Shown: positions 43,581-52,365 of the stretch, piece after piece
Position numbering within the stretch: position 1 is the first letter of the stretch
Layout: every line of letters starts with the position of its first letter
Source: Vibrio viridaestus
Lineage (GTDB): Bacteria > Pseudomonadota > Gammaproteobacteria > Enterobacterales > Vibrionaceae
DNA length: 64,000 nt
NCBI RefSeq assembly: GCF_003856525.1
Contig: NZ_RJVQ01000009.1
Span: 62,001-126,000, forward strand
Direction: 5' to 3'
Translations under genes and position numbers: made by a program
The notes under the pieces: generated by a model
Databases searched by the model: none
Seen by the model: the letters and a program-made list of their open reading frames with translations, nothing else
What the model was told of the DNA's origin: nothing

Positions 43581-44426
43581 ATGTTCGTTACCGTAATAAC
43601 AACCATCATCACACTGATAACCTTCGCAGCCAACTCCGTATTGTGTCGCCTTGCATTACAAAACGGAGCAATTGACGCCTTGAACTTTACCACGATAAGA
43701 CTCGTCTCCGGTGCAATAGTACTAATGCTCATCGTATCCATCAGAAGATCAGTAACAAACGAACACTCTCGGGGTAGTTGGCGCGCTGGCGGAATGCTTT
43801 TTCTTTACGCTATCACATTTTCCTATGCCTATAACTCGTTGAGCACTGGAACGGGTGCACTTATCTTATTCGCCTCAGTACAGCTGACTATGCTTATCTT
43901 TTCCTACCTGAAGGGGACAAGACTGAGCATACTTGAATGGTGCGGCGTTATCGTTGCATTCGGCGGATTTGTTTTCCTTGTCTTACCGGATATATCCTCT
44001 CCTTCAGCGAGCGGCTTTCTCTTAATGACAATAGCTGGGGTTGCTTGGGGATTCTATACGCTATTAGGAAAACACTCTCGGCATCCCCTACACGATACGA
44101 CTTATAATTTTCTCCGAACATTACCGTTCGTCGTCATTGCCTTCGCCGCCACATTTATGCAAACGGACATAACCGTTGAAGGTATGATACTCGCTACCCT
44201 TTCTGGCAGCATCGCGTCTGCTGGCGGTTATACCGTTTGGTACATCGCATTACGAGGCTTAAACTCAACTCAGGCAGCCGTGATTCAATTGCTAGTGCCC
44301 GTCTTTGCAGCCCTTGGTGGCATTATGTTCGCGAATGAAGTATTAACCACTCGATTCATTATATCGACGCTGTTAATTTTGGGGGGACTAATGCTGGTTG
44401 CTTTAGAAAAGAAAAAATTGAGTTAA
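43581..44426 (+). CDS. EamA/DMT-family transporter
   Basis: A 281-aa ten-helix membrane protein with two EamA repeats. Segments such as FAANSVLCRLALQNGAIDALNFT, TGTGALILFASVQLTM and LNSTQAAVIQLLVPVFAALGG are typical of this exporter family. Substrate unknown. The start is ATG 43581; a TTG 18 bases upstream lies inside the previous gene. It is distinct from the EamA gene at 24988. Confidence 0.83.
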   Translation: MFVTVITTIITLITFAANSVLCRLALQNGAIDALNFTTIRLVSGAIVLMLIVSIRRSVTNEHSRGSWRAGGMLFLYAITFSYAYNSLSTGTGALILFASVQLTMLIFSYLKGTRLSILEWCGVIVAFGGFVFLVLPDISSPSASGFLLMTIAGVAWGFYTLLGKHSRHPLHDTTYNFLRTLPFVVIAFAATFMQTDITVEGMILATLSGSIASAGGYTVWYIALRGLNSTQAAVIQLLVPVFAALGGIMFANEVLTTRFIISTLLILGGLMLVALEKKKLS

Positions 44427-44435
44427 TGACTTGGA

Positions 44436-44480
44436 AATTTAACCACAGCCAGCAACGAGGATGTTGTCTGGCCGCGTGGT
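44436..44480 (-). terminator. Imperfect terminator-like stem after the 53-aa gene
   Basis: On the minus strand CCAC, GCCAG and CAAC pair with GTTG, TGGC and GTGG around a 6-nt loop, followed by TTAAATTT. It lies between two converging genes. Confidence 0.4.
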
Positions 44481-44495
44481 ACACTTGACGACTTA

Positions 44496-44657
44496 TTAAT
44501 TAATAAACGAAGAAGCCTGCCACATAACGATAGCTGATACTACGGCAGTTGCTTTAACAACGAACCAAAGATCATGAGCAATGCTTTTTGCGTTAAGTGA
44601 AGTTGCTTCTGTTTTACGAGTACGTGAAGCGAAACGAGTCAATGTTGCTGTATTCAT
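44496..44657 (-). CDS. Small membrane protein, 53 aa
   Basis: Starts at ATG 44657 directly after a near-consensus AAGGAGG, seven bases upstream. The first 30 residues are polar and basic (TRFASRTRKTEATSLNAK); residues about 31-52 form a membrane helix (WFVVKATAVVSAIVMW). Codon use is that of an expressed gene, rich in CGT, GCA, ACT and GTT. It lies in the 361-bp gap between the EamA gene and map and is shorter than a usual ORF cut-off. I do not recognise a family. Confidence 0.75.
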   Translation of the reverse strand: MNTATLTRFASRTRKTEATSLNAKSIAHDLWFVVKATAVVSAIVMWQASSFIN

Positions 44658-44787
44658 CTTATCCTCCTTAAGGATGTTCGTGACCTACATCACAATTATT
44701 ATCCTATGCGCGTAAAATTTCAACAAAATTGATCTGGAATAATGAATTTATTTAAATCCAGTGGAATTTGATGTAATTAAACAACAT

Positions 44788-45564
44788 CTAAGATTGTTCT
44801 TCATCACGAATCGTCAGTACTTCATATCCTCCACGGGTAACTAACACTGTGTGTTCAAACTGCGCCGATAAGCTTCCATCATCCGTAACAACCGTCCAAC
44901 CGTCGCTCAAACGTTTAGTCTTAGCAGTGCCCAAATTCAACATTGGTTCGATCGTAATCACCATCCCCTCAGTGAGCTGGATTCCTGTCCCAGCTATTCC
45001 CACGTGAAATACAGGCGGCTCTTCGTGCATCTCTCTGCCAATCCCATGACCGACATAATCACGAACAACAGTTAAACTATGAGATTCCGCAAAACTCTGA
45101 ATCGCGTTGCCAATATCGCCAATATGGTTTCCCGGCTTGACTTGCTCGATACCACGCCACATTGCCTGATAAGCAGTATTAACCAAGTCTCGCGCCTGCT
45201 GACTTGCATTCGGCATGACATAGGTCTTACTGGAATCAGCCATATAACCGTTATGTTCCAAAGTGATATCGACATTAATAATATCCGTTGCTGACAGCTT
45301 TACATGTTTACTGGGGATACCATGACAGACAACGTCATTGACTGAGGTATTTAGCGAGAAAGGAAAGCCATGAAAGCCTTTAGTCGCAGGGTAAGCGTGG
45401 AGTTCATGCACAATAAATTCATGAGCTATATTGTTGATTTCAAGAGTCGAACGGCCTGGGGCAATAAATTGATCCAACATTTGAAACACCTTTGCCAGTA
45501 GACGACCCGAAGCACGCATTAATTCAATTTCATGTGACGACTTAATCGAGATAGATCGGCTCAT
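44788..45564 (-). CDS. map: Methionine aminopeptidase, type I
   Basis: Removes N-terminal methionine from new proteins. The 258-aa protein has all five metal ligands: Asp residues in NVDITLEHNGYMADSSKTY, His in GHGIGREMHEEP, Glu in TIEPMLNLG and Glu in SAQFEHTVLV, plus the substrate His in VVCHGIPS. Length fits the bacterial type Ia enzyme. The start is ATG 45564 behind GGAG; a TTG one codon earlier is not needed. It stands alone, not next to rpsB/tsf, so it may be a second copy. Confidence 0.92.
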   Translation of the reverse strand: MSRSISIKSSHEIELMRASGRLLAKVFQMLDQFIAPGRSTLEINNIAHEFIVHELHAYPATKGFHGFPFSLNTSVNDVVCHGIPSKHVKLSATDIINVDITLEHNGYMADSSKTYVMPNASQQARDLVNTAYQAMWRGIEQVKPGNHIGDIGNAIQSFAESHSLTVVRDYVGHGIGREMHEEPPVFHVGIAGTGIQLTEGMVITIEPMLNLGTAKTKRLSDGWTVVTDDGSLSAQFEHTVLVTRGGYEVLTIRDEEQS

Positions 45565-45736
45565 CAATCACTCCTGTTCTACCGTATAGAATGGTGGAAA
45601 TCTGAATCGTTATCATAAGCATAGCTGCTAATTTGCAATATTCTGATGAAATCTCACGGTTTTTTCGCATTGAGCTTGTTAATCTCAATTAAGTTTTAAA
45701 TACTTTTACTGGTTTGTTAAAACGTAGGAAGTAGTA

Positions 45737-46120
45737 ATGAACGAACACGAAAAACTCAACTATGTTGAACTCCCTTCGAGTGACCTTATGGCGACAAAGG
45801 CTTTTTTTACCGCCGTCTTTGATTGGAAGTTTGTCGATTACGGCGAGGACTATACCTGTTTTACCAAGCAAGGATTAGACGGCGGCTTTTATCGTTCAGA
45901 CTTAACCTGTAACACTGAAAAAGGTTCAGCCTTACTGGTTTTTTATAGTGAAGACATCGACTGCACGCTAAAAAAAGTGTTGGTGCATGGCGGTACCATT
46001 GTAAAACAGATTTTTGAATTTCCCGGCGGTGTGCGTTTTCACTTTACCGAACCGAGTGGCAACGAGTTTGCTGTTTGGTCAGAACGTCGCTCGCCACACG
46101 GCAATGGCTGCGGTCTTTAA
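45737..46120 (+). CDS. VOC-family protein (glyoxalase/bleomycin resistance fold)
   Basis: A 127-aa protein of the vicinal oxygen chelate fold. It opens with NYVELPSSDLMATKAFFTAVFDWKF and ends FTEPSGNEFAVWS, both typical of this family. No specific activity can be assigned. The start follows AGGAAG. Its 3' end runs into the region of the DUF4336-like gene. Confidence 0.85.
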   Translation: MNEHEKLNYVELPSSDLMATKAFFTAVFDWKFVDYGEDYTCFTKQGLDGGFYRSDLTCNTEKGSALLVFYSEDIDCTLKKVLVHGGTIVKQIFEFPGGVRFHFTEPSGNEFAVWSERRSPHGNGCGL

Positions 46121-46137
46121 CGCTCGGACTATCACAA

Positions 46138-46824
46138 GTGTATTGTTTAGACGACAATATCTGGCTTTTTGAAGGTGAACCCGTAAGATTTATGGGTTTA
46201 CCTTACACGACCAGAATGACGGTAATTCGGTTAAGCGATCAATCGCTTTGGGTCCATAGCCCTATTCGCTTAACTAGTGAAATACAATACCAGATAGAAC
46301 AGTTAGGTAGTGTAAAATATCTGGTCGCCCCTAACGCATTGCATCATCTGTTCCTTAACGATTGGCTGTCAGACTATCCACAAGCGTTACTATTTGGTAC
46401 GAAAGGCGTTATTCAAAAGCGACCCGATATCCATTTTCAGCATACTTTAACTACTGACTTCTCCGCATTTTGGACTACTGATATTGAATTTTTACTTTTC
46501 ACAGGTTCGAAAGTAATGGAAGAAGCCGTATTTTTCTACGCTGAGAGCAGAACGCTCATTGTGACGGACTTAATAGAGAATTTTTCACCCAAGAACATTC
46601 CCATTCTTAAAAGACCGTTGGCTAAAATGGCCGGTATCCTTACGCCTCACGGCAAAACCCCTTTGGATTGGCGCCTCACATTTTGTCGGAATAAAGATCA
46701 GGTTCGACGACACATAAAGCGTATTTCAAGCTGGAATCCAAAAACAATCGTCATGGCTCATGGTGAGATTATTACTCAAGATGCTTTGCCATTTTTGCAT
46801 CGCTCGTTCGCTTGGGCGAATTAG
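46138..46824 (+). CDS. DUF4336-type protein, metallo-hydrolase-like
   Basis: A protein of about 228 aa resembling the DUF4336 family: NIWLFEGEPVRFMGLPYTTR, MTVIRLSDQSLWVHSPIRLT, YLVAPNALHHLFLNDW and the late IVMAHGEI. The family looks like the metallo-beta-lactamase fold with reduced metal sites. GTG 46138 fits where the conserved domain begins. TTG 46075 in the same frame would overlap the VOC gene by 46 bp, so the start is uncertain. Its stop overlaps that of the convergent AraC-type gene by 4 bp. Confidence 0.72.
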   Translation: MYCLDDNIWLFEGEPVRFMGLPYTTRMTVIRLSDQSLWVHSPIRLTSEIQYQIEQLGSVKYLVAPNALHHLFLNDWLSDYPQALLFGTKGVIQKRPDIHFQHTLTTDFSAFWTTDIEFLLFTGSKVMEEAVFFYAESRTLIVTDLIENFSPKNIPILKRPLAKMAGILTPHGKTPLDWRLTFCRNKDQVRRHIKRISSWNPKTIVMAHGEIITQDALPFLHRSFAWAN

Positions 46825-47642
46825 TTACTTAAGATTTTGTTCTTACCAAGATATTCCCTAGGCGAACATCCTGCTACGGCCTTAAATTTGGTACTAAAAT
46901 AATTACTGTCGTTGTACCCCACCCGGAATGCAACATCGGTTATCGATTTTCCATTTTTTAACATGGCCATTGCCCGGTGTACTCTGAGATGATTGATAAA
47001 GCGGTTGGTTGAAAGTCCAGTCAACTGAACAAGCTTACTACTTAATGCTTTTGGCGTGACTTTAAACATATCGCAAATATGATTAACTGAGAGATCCTGT
47101 TCGAAATAATTATTGCACAGATAAACAACGGATTTCATTAAAGGTGATTGATCGAACGATCCCACACTCAGCCTGTCGATTGAAAGTAACAGTTGTTCAA
47201 ACAGAATCGATGCCATAATCGAGGCATGCACATCTTGCCGTTCATTTTCTTCTTTTATCCGTAGAGCGATGTTATTGAGTGGTTTGAAGTCGTCTTCAAG
47301 AATCATAAAATGGTTTTGATCGTTTTCGAGTTTTTTTATGACATCCGCAGAACTACGGCTTACTGAAAGAAAATCTTTGTTGTATGCAACATTCAACAAA
47401 ATCAAATCCTGACTATCCGAAAACTGGTGATAATCACGTTCACTTACACAAGCGATAGTGTTAGGCAACATTACAGAAAAATCATCATTCACCGTATGGT
47501 TGCCAATACCTGAACTAACTAAGATCAGTTCACTAAAATCATGACGATGCTCAGGGTAATCCGCTTGAGGTTCCCTACGTAAAATATTGACGCTGTTTTT
47601 ATAGCCGACGTATTCTTCAGATTTGAGAAATAGCATATTCAT
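46821..47642 (-). CDS. AraC-family regulator, RhaS/RhaR-like
   Basis: A 273-aa regulator. The N-terminal cupin-like sugar-binding part contains PQADYPEHRHDFSELILV, closely similar to the same segment in E. coli RhaS and RhaR. The C-terminal AraC DNA-binding domain has two helix-turn-helices, the second ITDVAFRVGYNDSNYFSTKFK. It sits at the end of the rhamnose operon and is the only regulator there, so it is the likely rhamnose-responsive activator. ATG 47642 is chosen because upstream in-frame starts fall inside the terminator at 47682-47712. Confidence 0.85.
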   Translation of the reverse strand: MNMLFLKSEEYVGYKNSVNILRREPQADYPEHRHDFSELILVSSGIGNHTVNDDFSVMLPNTIACVSERDYHQFSDSQDLILLNVAYNKDFLSVSRSSADVIKKLENDQNHFMILEDDFKPLNNIALRIKEENERQDVHASIMASILFEQLLLSIDRLSVGSFDQSPLMKSVVYLCNNYFEQDLSVNHICDMFKVTPKALSSKLVQLTGLSTNRFINHLRVHRAMAMLKNGKSITDVAFRVGYNDSNYFSTKFKAVAGCSPREYLGKNKILSN

Positions 47643-47681
47643 AATCAAGTTACCGATAACCTGAAATACTTTAGAGCCCTG

Positions 47682-47712
47682 AAAAAAACAAGCCGAGAGC
47701 AAGCTCTCAGCT
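47682..47712 (-). terminator. Rho-independent terminator of the rhamnose operon
   Basis: On the minus strand AGCTGAGAGC and GCTCTCGGCT form a 10-bp stem (one G-T pair) with a TT loop, followed by TGTTTTTTT. It ends the rha transcript just before the AraC-type gene, which therefore needs readthrough or its own promoter. Confidence 0.9.
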
Positions 47713-47720
47713 TTGATTTT

Positions 47721-48863
47721 CTATAAAGCTTTTTTGTATAAACTGATAACCTGGTCACGGGTCATTGGCACTGGATTGCCACCTGCACAAGGGTCAGCTA
47801 GCGCATCATCGACCCAAAGCATCATATCTGCCTCTGTGATACCGAGTTCACCAAAACCCGCAGGTATGCCAACGCGCGTGTTCAAAGCTTTTAGAGCCTC
47901 AATTGCAGCAAAACTCGCTTCTTCATCGTTCATGCTCGATGTATCTACACCCATTGCGGCAGCCACTTTGGCAAACTTACCAACGCGTGAGGCGCGGTTA
48001 AATTCACTGACAATCGGCAACAATATTGCGTTACATACACCATGTGGGAGATCTTTCTGTGCCCCACCAGGGTGAGCCATCGCATGAACCATTCCAAGCC
48101 CCGCACTATTAAACGATAGCCCAGCGACAAACTGACCGAAAGCCATCATTTCTCGTGCCTCGATATCTTTACCATTATCAACAGCTTTGGGTAAGTTATC
48201 AGCGATAAGGCGTATGGACTCAAGTGAAATGTAATCAGTGAGCGTATGTGCACCAACTGACACATAAGACTCAACCGCATGTGTCAGCGCATCAATCCCG
48301 GTTGCTGCAGTAACACCCTGTGGAATACCGAGCATAACACTGGGATCGTTGACTGAAACATCTGGAATAATCTTATCGGATATAATCACATGCTTCACAT
48401 GAGTTTTTGTATCCGTAATGACCGCGTTGCTGGTGACTTCTGCTGCGGTACCCGCTGTCGTATTAATCGCATACAGCGGTACGCCAATCTGCTTCACTTT
48501 TTCGACTCCATTAAAGTTAGCAATCGGTCCACTATTTGCTGATAAGATACGAATCGCTTTCGCCGTATCAATCGAACTACCCCCACCGAAACCAATAACA
48601 TACTTTGCGCCCGCACTACTGAACTGATCAAACGCACGATTGACAGTATTAGTATCCGGGTTAGGTTTAACTTCATTGAATACGCACAGATTTAAAGCAC
48701 TGCTCGTTAATTTGTCCGCAAAGCCAAATTGAACCATTGCAGGATCGCAAATGAGCAGACCTGGTTGCTCTCCATGTTGATCAAAAATCCGTTCGATAAG
48801 GGCTTCTATCGCCCCTACACCTGCTAAGTTAATTCTTGGAAATGCTAGTTTGAAAACAGACAT
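47721..48863 (-). CDS. Iron-containing alcohol dehydrogenase, lactaldehyde reductase (FucO-like)
   Basis: A 380-aa group III alcohol dehydrogenase. It shows the NAD-binding GGGSSIDTAKAI, ATGIDALTHAVE and the iron-ligand histidines in MVHAMAHPGGAQKDLPHG. In rhamnose breakdown the aldolase releases L-lactaldehyde, which FucO reduces to 1,2-propanediol when oxygen is scarce. The place right after rhaD, 7 bp away, fits this role. Symbol withheld because paralogues are hard to separate. Confidence 0.87.
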   Translation of the reverse strand: MSVFKLAFPRINLAGVGAIEALIERIFDQHGEQPGLLICDPAMVQFGFADKLTSSALNLCVFNEVKPNPDTNTVNRAFDQFSSAGAKYVIGFGGGSSIDTAKAIRILSANSGPIANFNGVEKVKQIGVPLYAINTTAGTAAEVTSNAVITDTKTHVKHVIISDKIIPDVSVNDPSVMLGIPQGVTAATGIDALTHAVESYVSVGAHTLTDYISLESIRLIADNLPKAVDNGKDIEAREMMAFGQFVAGLSFNSAGLGMVHAMAHPGGAQKDLPHGVCNAILLPIVSEFNRASRVGKFAKVAAAMGVDTSSMNDEEASFAAIEALKALNTRVGIPAGFGELGITEADMMLWVDDALADPCAGGNPVPMTRDQVISLYKKAL

Positions 48864-48870
48864 GTTTGCC

Positions 48871-49668
48871 TCACAAATTGAATTCTCGTTTTAATATCGC
48901 CATATTTTCTTCGGTAACGCCCTCGGGATCGAAACCCGCAGATAAACACTTCAGATAGAGTTTGGCACCTTTATTAGCAACATCGATATAGTCAAATGCG
49001 ACCAAAACATCGTTACCTGACGCCGTTGCACCATGCTTTTCCCAAATCGCGACATCGTGGGTCAACAAAGATGCAGTTGTTCTGTCTGCCAACTCTTCGG
49101 AGGAAGGTAAGCAATAAGGAATCATACCTACCCCTTTGGGTACAAATGCGCGGACTTCTGGTAGCATCTTCCAGCAAGTATGAGTAAACAACTCACTACT
49201 TTTCGAGATATCTGGGTGATGAGAGAGTGCGATTAACTCTAGCGGATGAGTGTGTACAACCGACTTATCCGATGAACCTTGAGCACGCTTTGCTTCAAGA
49301 ATTTTTATATGGCTAATAAATTCAGAAGTCGGTGCAAAATTATCGGCCGCACTCCCGCCCCAGAGAATAAAGAAACCATCGGCTCTTGGGTTTATTTTGA
49401 GAATGCATCCTGCATATCCAGGTTCACGTAATTCGCGAATACGCTGCCCAGTACCTTTCACAAAATAAATACGCCCTGCGCAACTTGCTGGCATGGCTAA
49501 AGGTAAAGGACGCTCTTCACTTGTCACGGTAACATCACCGATTATATCCGTCAGATCGACCGAAATATTACCGCCGTTTCGCTCTGCCCATTCTCTTTGC
49601 CAAAGGTATTGGGATACTTCACGAACTTTCTCGATCTCAAGTTTTACTGCATCGTTTAATGTAATCAT
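48871..49668 (-). CDS. rhaD: Rhamnulose-1-phosphate aldolase
   Basis: Class II zinc aldolase of 265 aa splitting L-rhamnulose 1-phosphate into dihydroxyacetone phosphate and L-lactaldehyde. Motifs: ERNGGNISVDLTD, the zinc histidines in VVHTHPLELIALSHH and the third His near VAIWEKHGATASG. It is slightly shorter than the E. coli enzyme. It overlaps rhaM by 4 bp. Confidence 0.93.
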   Translation of the reverse strand: MITLNDAVKLEIEKVREVSQYLWQREWAERNGGNISVDLTDIIGDVTVTSEERPLPLAMPASCAGRIYFVKGTGQRIRELREPGYAGCILKINPRADGFFILWGGSAADNFAPTSEFISHIKILEAKRAQGSSDKSVVHTHPLELIALSHHPDISKSSELFTHTCWKMLPEVRAFVPKGVGMIPYCLPSSEELADRTTASLLTHDVAIWEKHGATASGNDVLVAFDYIDVANKGAKLYLKCLSAGFDPEGVTEENMAILKREFNL

Positions 49669-49979
49669 TTTAAATAAAATACCTCGGTTAAATCTCTTGA
49701 TACGGGTGAGTTATCAGCATTAGATGGCATTACATCCTTCATATAAGCCCACCACTCTTTACATATTTCTGTATCCGCAATTGCTGCCCATTTTTCTTCA
49801 CTTTCCACTTCGGCGTAGCCAAACAACATATTCTGTTCAGCAAACAAATGGATGGAGTAATTCGACACTCCATGTGAAGAAAGCAGCTCTGACATTGCCT
49901 GCCAAAGATCGTCGTGGCGCTTCTTGTACTCAACGTGACAATCTGGGTTTACAAACATCAGAAATGCTTTTCTAATCAT
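49665..49979 (-). CDS. rhaM: L-rhamnose mutarotase
   Basis: A 104-aa dimeric alpha/beta-barrel protein that interconverts anomers of L-rhamnose. Typical segments: EYKKRHDDLWQAMSELLSSHG with the catalytic His, NYSIHLFAEQNMLFGYAEV and CKEWWAYMKDVM. Its length equals that of the E. coli protein. It lies between rhaT (10 bp) and rhaD. Confidence 0.95.
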   Translation of the reverse strand: MIRKAFLMFVNPDCHVEYKKRHDDLWQAMSELLSSHGVSNYSIHLFAEQNMLFGYAEVESEEKWAAIADTEICKEWWAYMKDVMPSNADNSPVSRDLTEVFYLK

Positions 49980-49989
49980 ATTTTTCTCC

Positions 49990-51018
49990 TTAGACCGCCA
50001 TACCCATACCTACGATATTGGCGGCAGCAGTGATGACCAACAGACCTAAAATGAGGATTCTTACCGGACGAGTACCAACGCCTTTCCACTCTGCCATGAC
50101 TAAGCCAATCACACCGCCAAACAGAACGTAACCAGACATATGCAACATCCAGTTGATATAGCCGAGATTTTCAGGAACAGAGGCTTCACCCCAACCATAG
50201 AAGAAGAATTGCAGATACCACATAATTCCGCCCATCGCGCTGAACAGAAGGTTTCTGATAAGAAGGCTTTTACCGATTGAGATATCATGTCTAATTGAGA
50301 TTTCTTTCTTAGTGACGATGTTAAAAATACAGAAGCCGAAATTAACGATCGCACCGCCCCCCATGATGAAACCATAAGCAGGCATAGCGACGTATAGATA
50401 GTTAATTCCCAGAGCTTCAGACTGTGCCCTAATCGGACCAGCAGCGTCTAAGCCAAACGCGAATCCTGCCGAGAAAATCCCACATATGATGGCAAGCGTA
50501 ACGCCTTTGCGTAAGTTAAATTCCTCCGCTTTCTGCCCCATTGCTTTTTCTTTGGCATTCCCAGCAAAAGTGACGATTGCAATACCAACCAAAGCAACGG
50601 CAATACCCAGCATTGTTAATGTGCTACCGTTTGAGCTCATTAATTCGCCAAATTTACCCTTGATAATGGGTGGCAATAGTGTCCCTACCGCCAGGTTTAA
50701 GCCGATCGCAATACCAATACCCATGGAAAGACCAAGATAACGCATTGTCAGACCGTAAGTGATGTTACCTATCCCCCAAAGCGCGCCACAGAACATCAGC
50801 ATGGCGAACGTTGATAAGGGAATATCGGCGTAAAATTCAGCCAAATTGGGTACCAGCATAGACGTAACAATCCATGGCATGAGTACCCATGAAAATAAAC
50901 CACCGATTGACCACATTAACTCCCATGACCAGCCCTGAACCTTTTTGTATGGAGCGTAAAAGGCGGCTGCGGATGCTGCACCTACCAGGTGCCAACCAAT
51001 ACCAGCTACTACAGACAT
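49990..51018 (-). CDS. rhaT: L-rhamnose/proton symporter
   Basis: Ten-helix inner-membrane transporter of 342 aa, DMT superfamily. It matches RhaT throughout: GIGWHLVGAASAAAFYAPYKKVQGW at the N-terminus (interrupted here for length), MRYLGLSMGIGIAIG and YLQFFFYGWGEA. It is inside the operon between rhaA and rhaM, so sugar entry and catabolism are co-regulated. Confidence 0.95.
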   Translation of the reverse strand: MSVVAGIGWHLVGAASAAAFYAPYKKVQGWSWELMWSIGGLFSWVLMPWIVTSMLVPNLAEFYADIPLSTFAMLMFCGALWGIGNITYGLTMRYLGLSMGIGIAIGLNLAVGTLLPPIIKGKFGELMSSNGSTLTMLGIAVALVGIAIVTFAGNAKEKAMGQKAEEFNLRKGVTLAIICGIFSAGFAFGLDAAGPIRAQSEALGINYLYVAMPAYGFIMGGGAIVNFGFCIFNIVTKKEISIRHDISIGKSLLIRNLLFSAMGGIMWYLQFFFYGWGEASVPENLGYINWMLHMSGYVLFGGVIGLVMAEWKGVGTRPVRILILGLLVITAAANIVGMGMAV

Positions 51019-51092
51019 AATGATTTTCCTTATATTTTTTATGTAGGGTCGAAGAAGTACGCCCCTCTCTAATCGAAAAGGGCTAGCTGTGC

Positions 51093-52352
51093 TTAGCGTG
51101 TCGCCAACACGGTTGCTTCGTAGTCTTTCACTTGATTCATCCAGTCAAAACCCACTGGTACACCTTGTTTCATGCAGTAGTAATCCCAAACAGCGGGCCA
51201 AGGCAGTGAGTGCATTTCTTCGGTTAAACCAAGACGTGTAGAGTAATCAAAGTCTTGTTCGGCTTTACGTAAAGTCTCAGTGGGTTCCAGAAGTGCTTTT
51301 AATAGCGCCTTCTGTGCGTTTCTTGTTCCAACTACCCATGCTGCGATACGGTTGATTGACGCGTCGAAGAAGTCCAAACCGATGGAGACACGTTCGGTCA
51401 GATCATTACGGACGATTTCGCGCATGATCGCTTGAGTCTCATCATCAAAAGCTACAACGTGATCCGAGTCCCAACGGACTGGGCGCGTAACATGTAGCAA
51501 CAGATTCTTCACATAGAGTGATACCGCTGAAATCTTATCGCTGATGACTTCAGTTGGATGGAAGTGCCCTGCATCCAAGCAAAGTGCTGTGTTACGTGTT
51601 GAGGCATACGCCAGATAAAACTCATTGCTTCCGACTGTGTATGCTTCTGCGCCGATACCGAAGAGTTTGCACTCCACAGCATCACGGTGATAACGCTCAT
51701 CAATCTTTTCGGTAAGTGCCACATCTAACGCGTCAATCAATCTTTGTCGTGGTGCCAGACGATCAATCGGTTGATCCTTCATGCCGTCAGGAATCCAGAT
51801 ATTCATTGTGGAAGGTGTACCTAACTCACGACCAAAATATTCAGAGATTTTTCGTGAAGCTTTAACATGGTCAATCCAGAATTGACGTACTTCTTCTTTC
51901 GGATGTGACAGTGTAAAACCATCATCTGCCAGAGGATGGGAGAACAGCGTAGGGTTGAAATCTAACCCTAAGTTATGTTTTTTCGCCCACTCAACCCAGC
52001 TGGTAAAATGCTCTGGTGTAATTTGGTCACGCTCGACTTTCTCCTCACTGTCGAGGTAGATAGCGTGTAGATTGAGGCGTTTTTTCCCTGGAATCAGAGA
52101 AAAGGCTTTTTCAAGGTCAGCGCGTAGCTCTGCGGGTGTCGTTGCAGCACCAGGATAGTTACCTGTTGCCTGAATACCACCGCTCAAAGCGATATCTGGT
52201 GACTCAAAGCCCTTCACATCATCGCCCTGCCAACAGTGCATCGAAATTGGCGTTTGATCGAGTTGTTGCAACACATCATCAGTATCGACACCATACGCAC
52301 TAAACACTTCTTTGGCATAGTCATATGCTGATTGGATTTGTGTATCTTTCAT
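51093..52352 (-). CDS. rhaA: L-rhamnose isomerase
   Basis: Converts L-rhamnose to L-rhamnulose. The 419-aa product has the same length as E. coli RhaA. Visible motifs: [33 protein letters not shown], the metal-binding [11 protein letters not shown] and VRWDSDHVV. It starts 13 bp after rhaB and is followed by rhaT after 74 bp. Confidence 0.96.
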   Translation of the reverse strand: MKDTQIQSAYDYAKEVFSAYGVDTDDVLQQLDQTPISMHCWQGDDVKGFESPDIALSGGIQATGNYPGAATTPAELRADLEKAFSLIPGKKRLNLHAIYLDSEEKVERDQITPEHFTSWVEWAKKHNLGLDFNPTLFSHPLADDGFTLSHPKEEVRQFWIDHVKASRKISEYFGRELGTPSTMNIWIPDGMKDQPIDRLAPRQRLIDALDVALTEKIDERYHRDAVECKLFGIGAEAYTVGSNEFYLAYASTRNTALCLDAGHFHPTEVISDKISAVSLYVKNLLLHVTRPVRWDSDHVVAFDDETQAIMREIVRNDLTERVSIGLDFFDASINRIAAWVVGTRNAQKALLKALLEPTETLRKAEQDFDYSTRLGLTEEMHSLPWPAVWDYYCMKQGVPVGFDWMNQVKDYEATVLATR

Positions 52353-52365
52353 TGTTCCACCCTAT

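Noticed and set aside
44788-45564. Ectoine hydrolase or proline dipeptidase (other M24 enzymes) instead of methionine aminopeptidase
   Set aside because: The length of 258 residues and the VCHGIPS, GHGIGREMHEEP and TIEPML motifs are those of type I methionine aminopeptidase; the alternatives are far longer.
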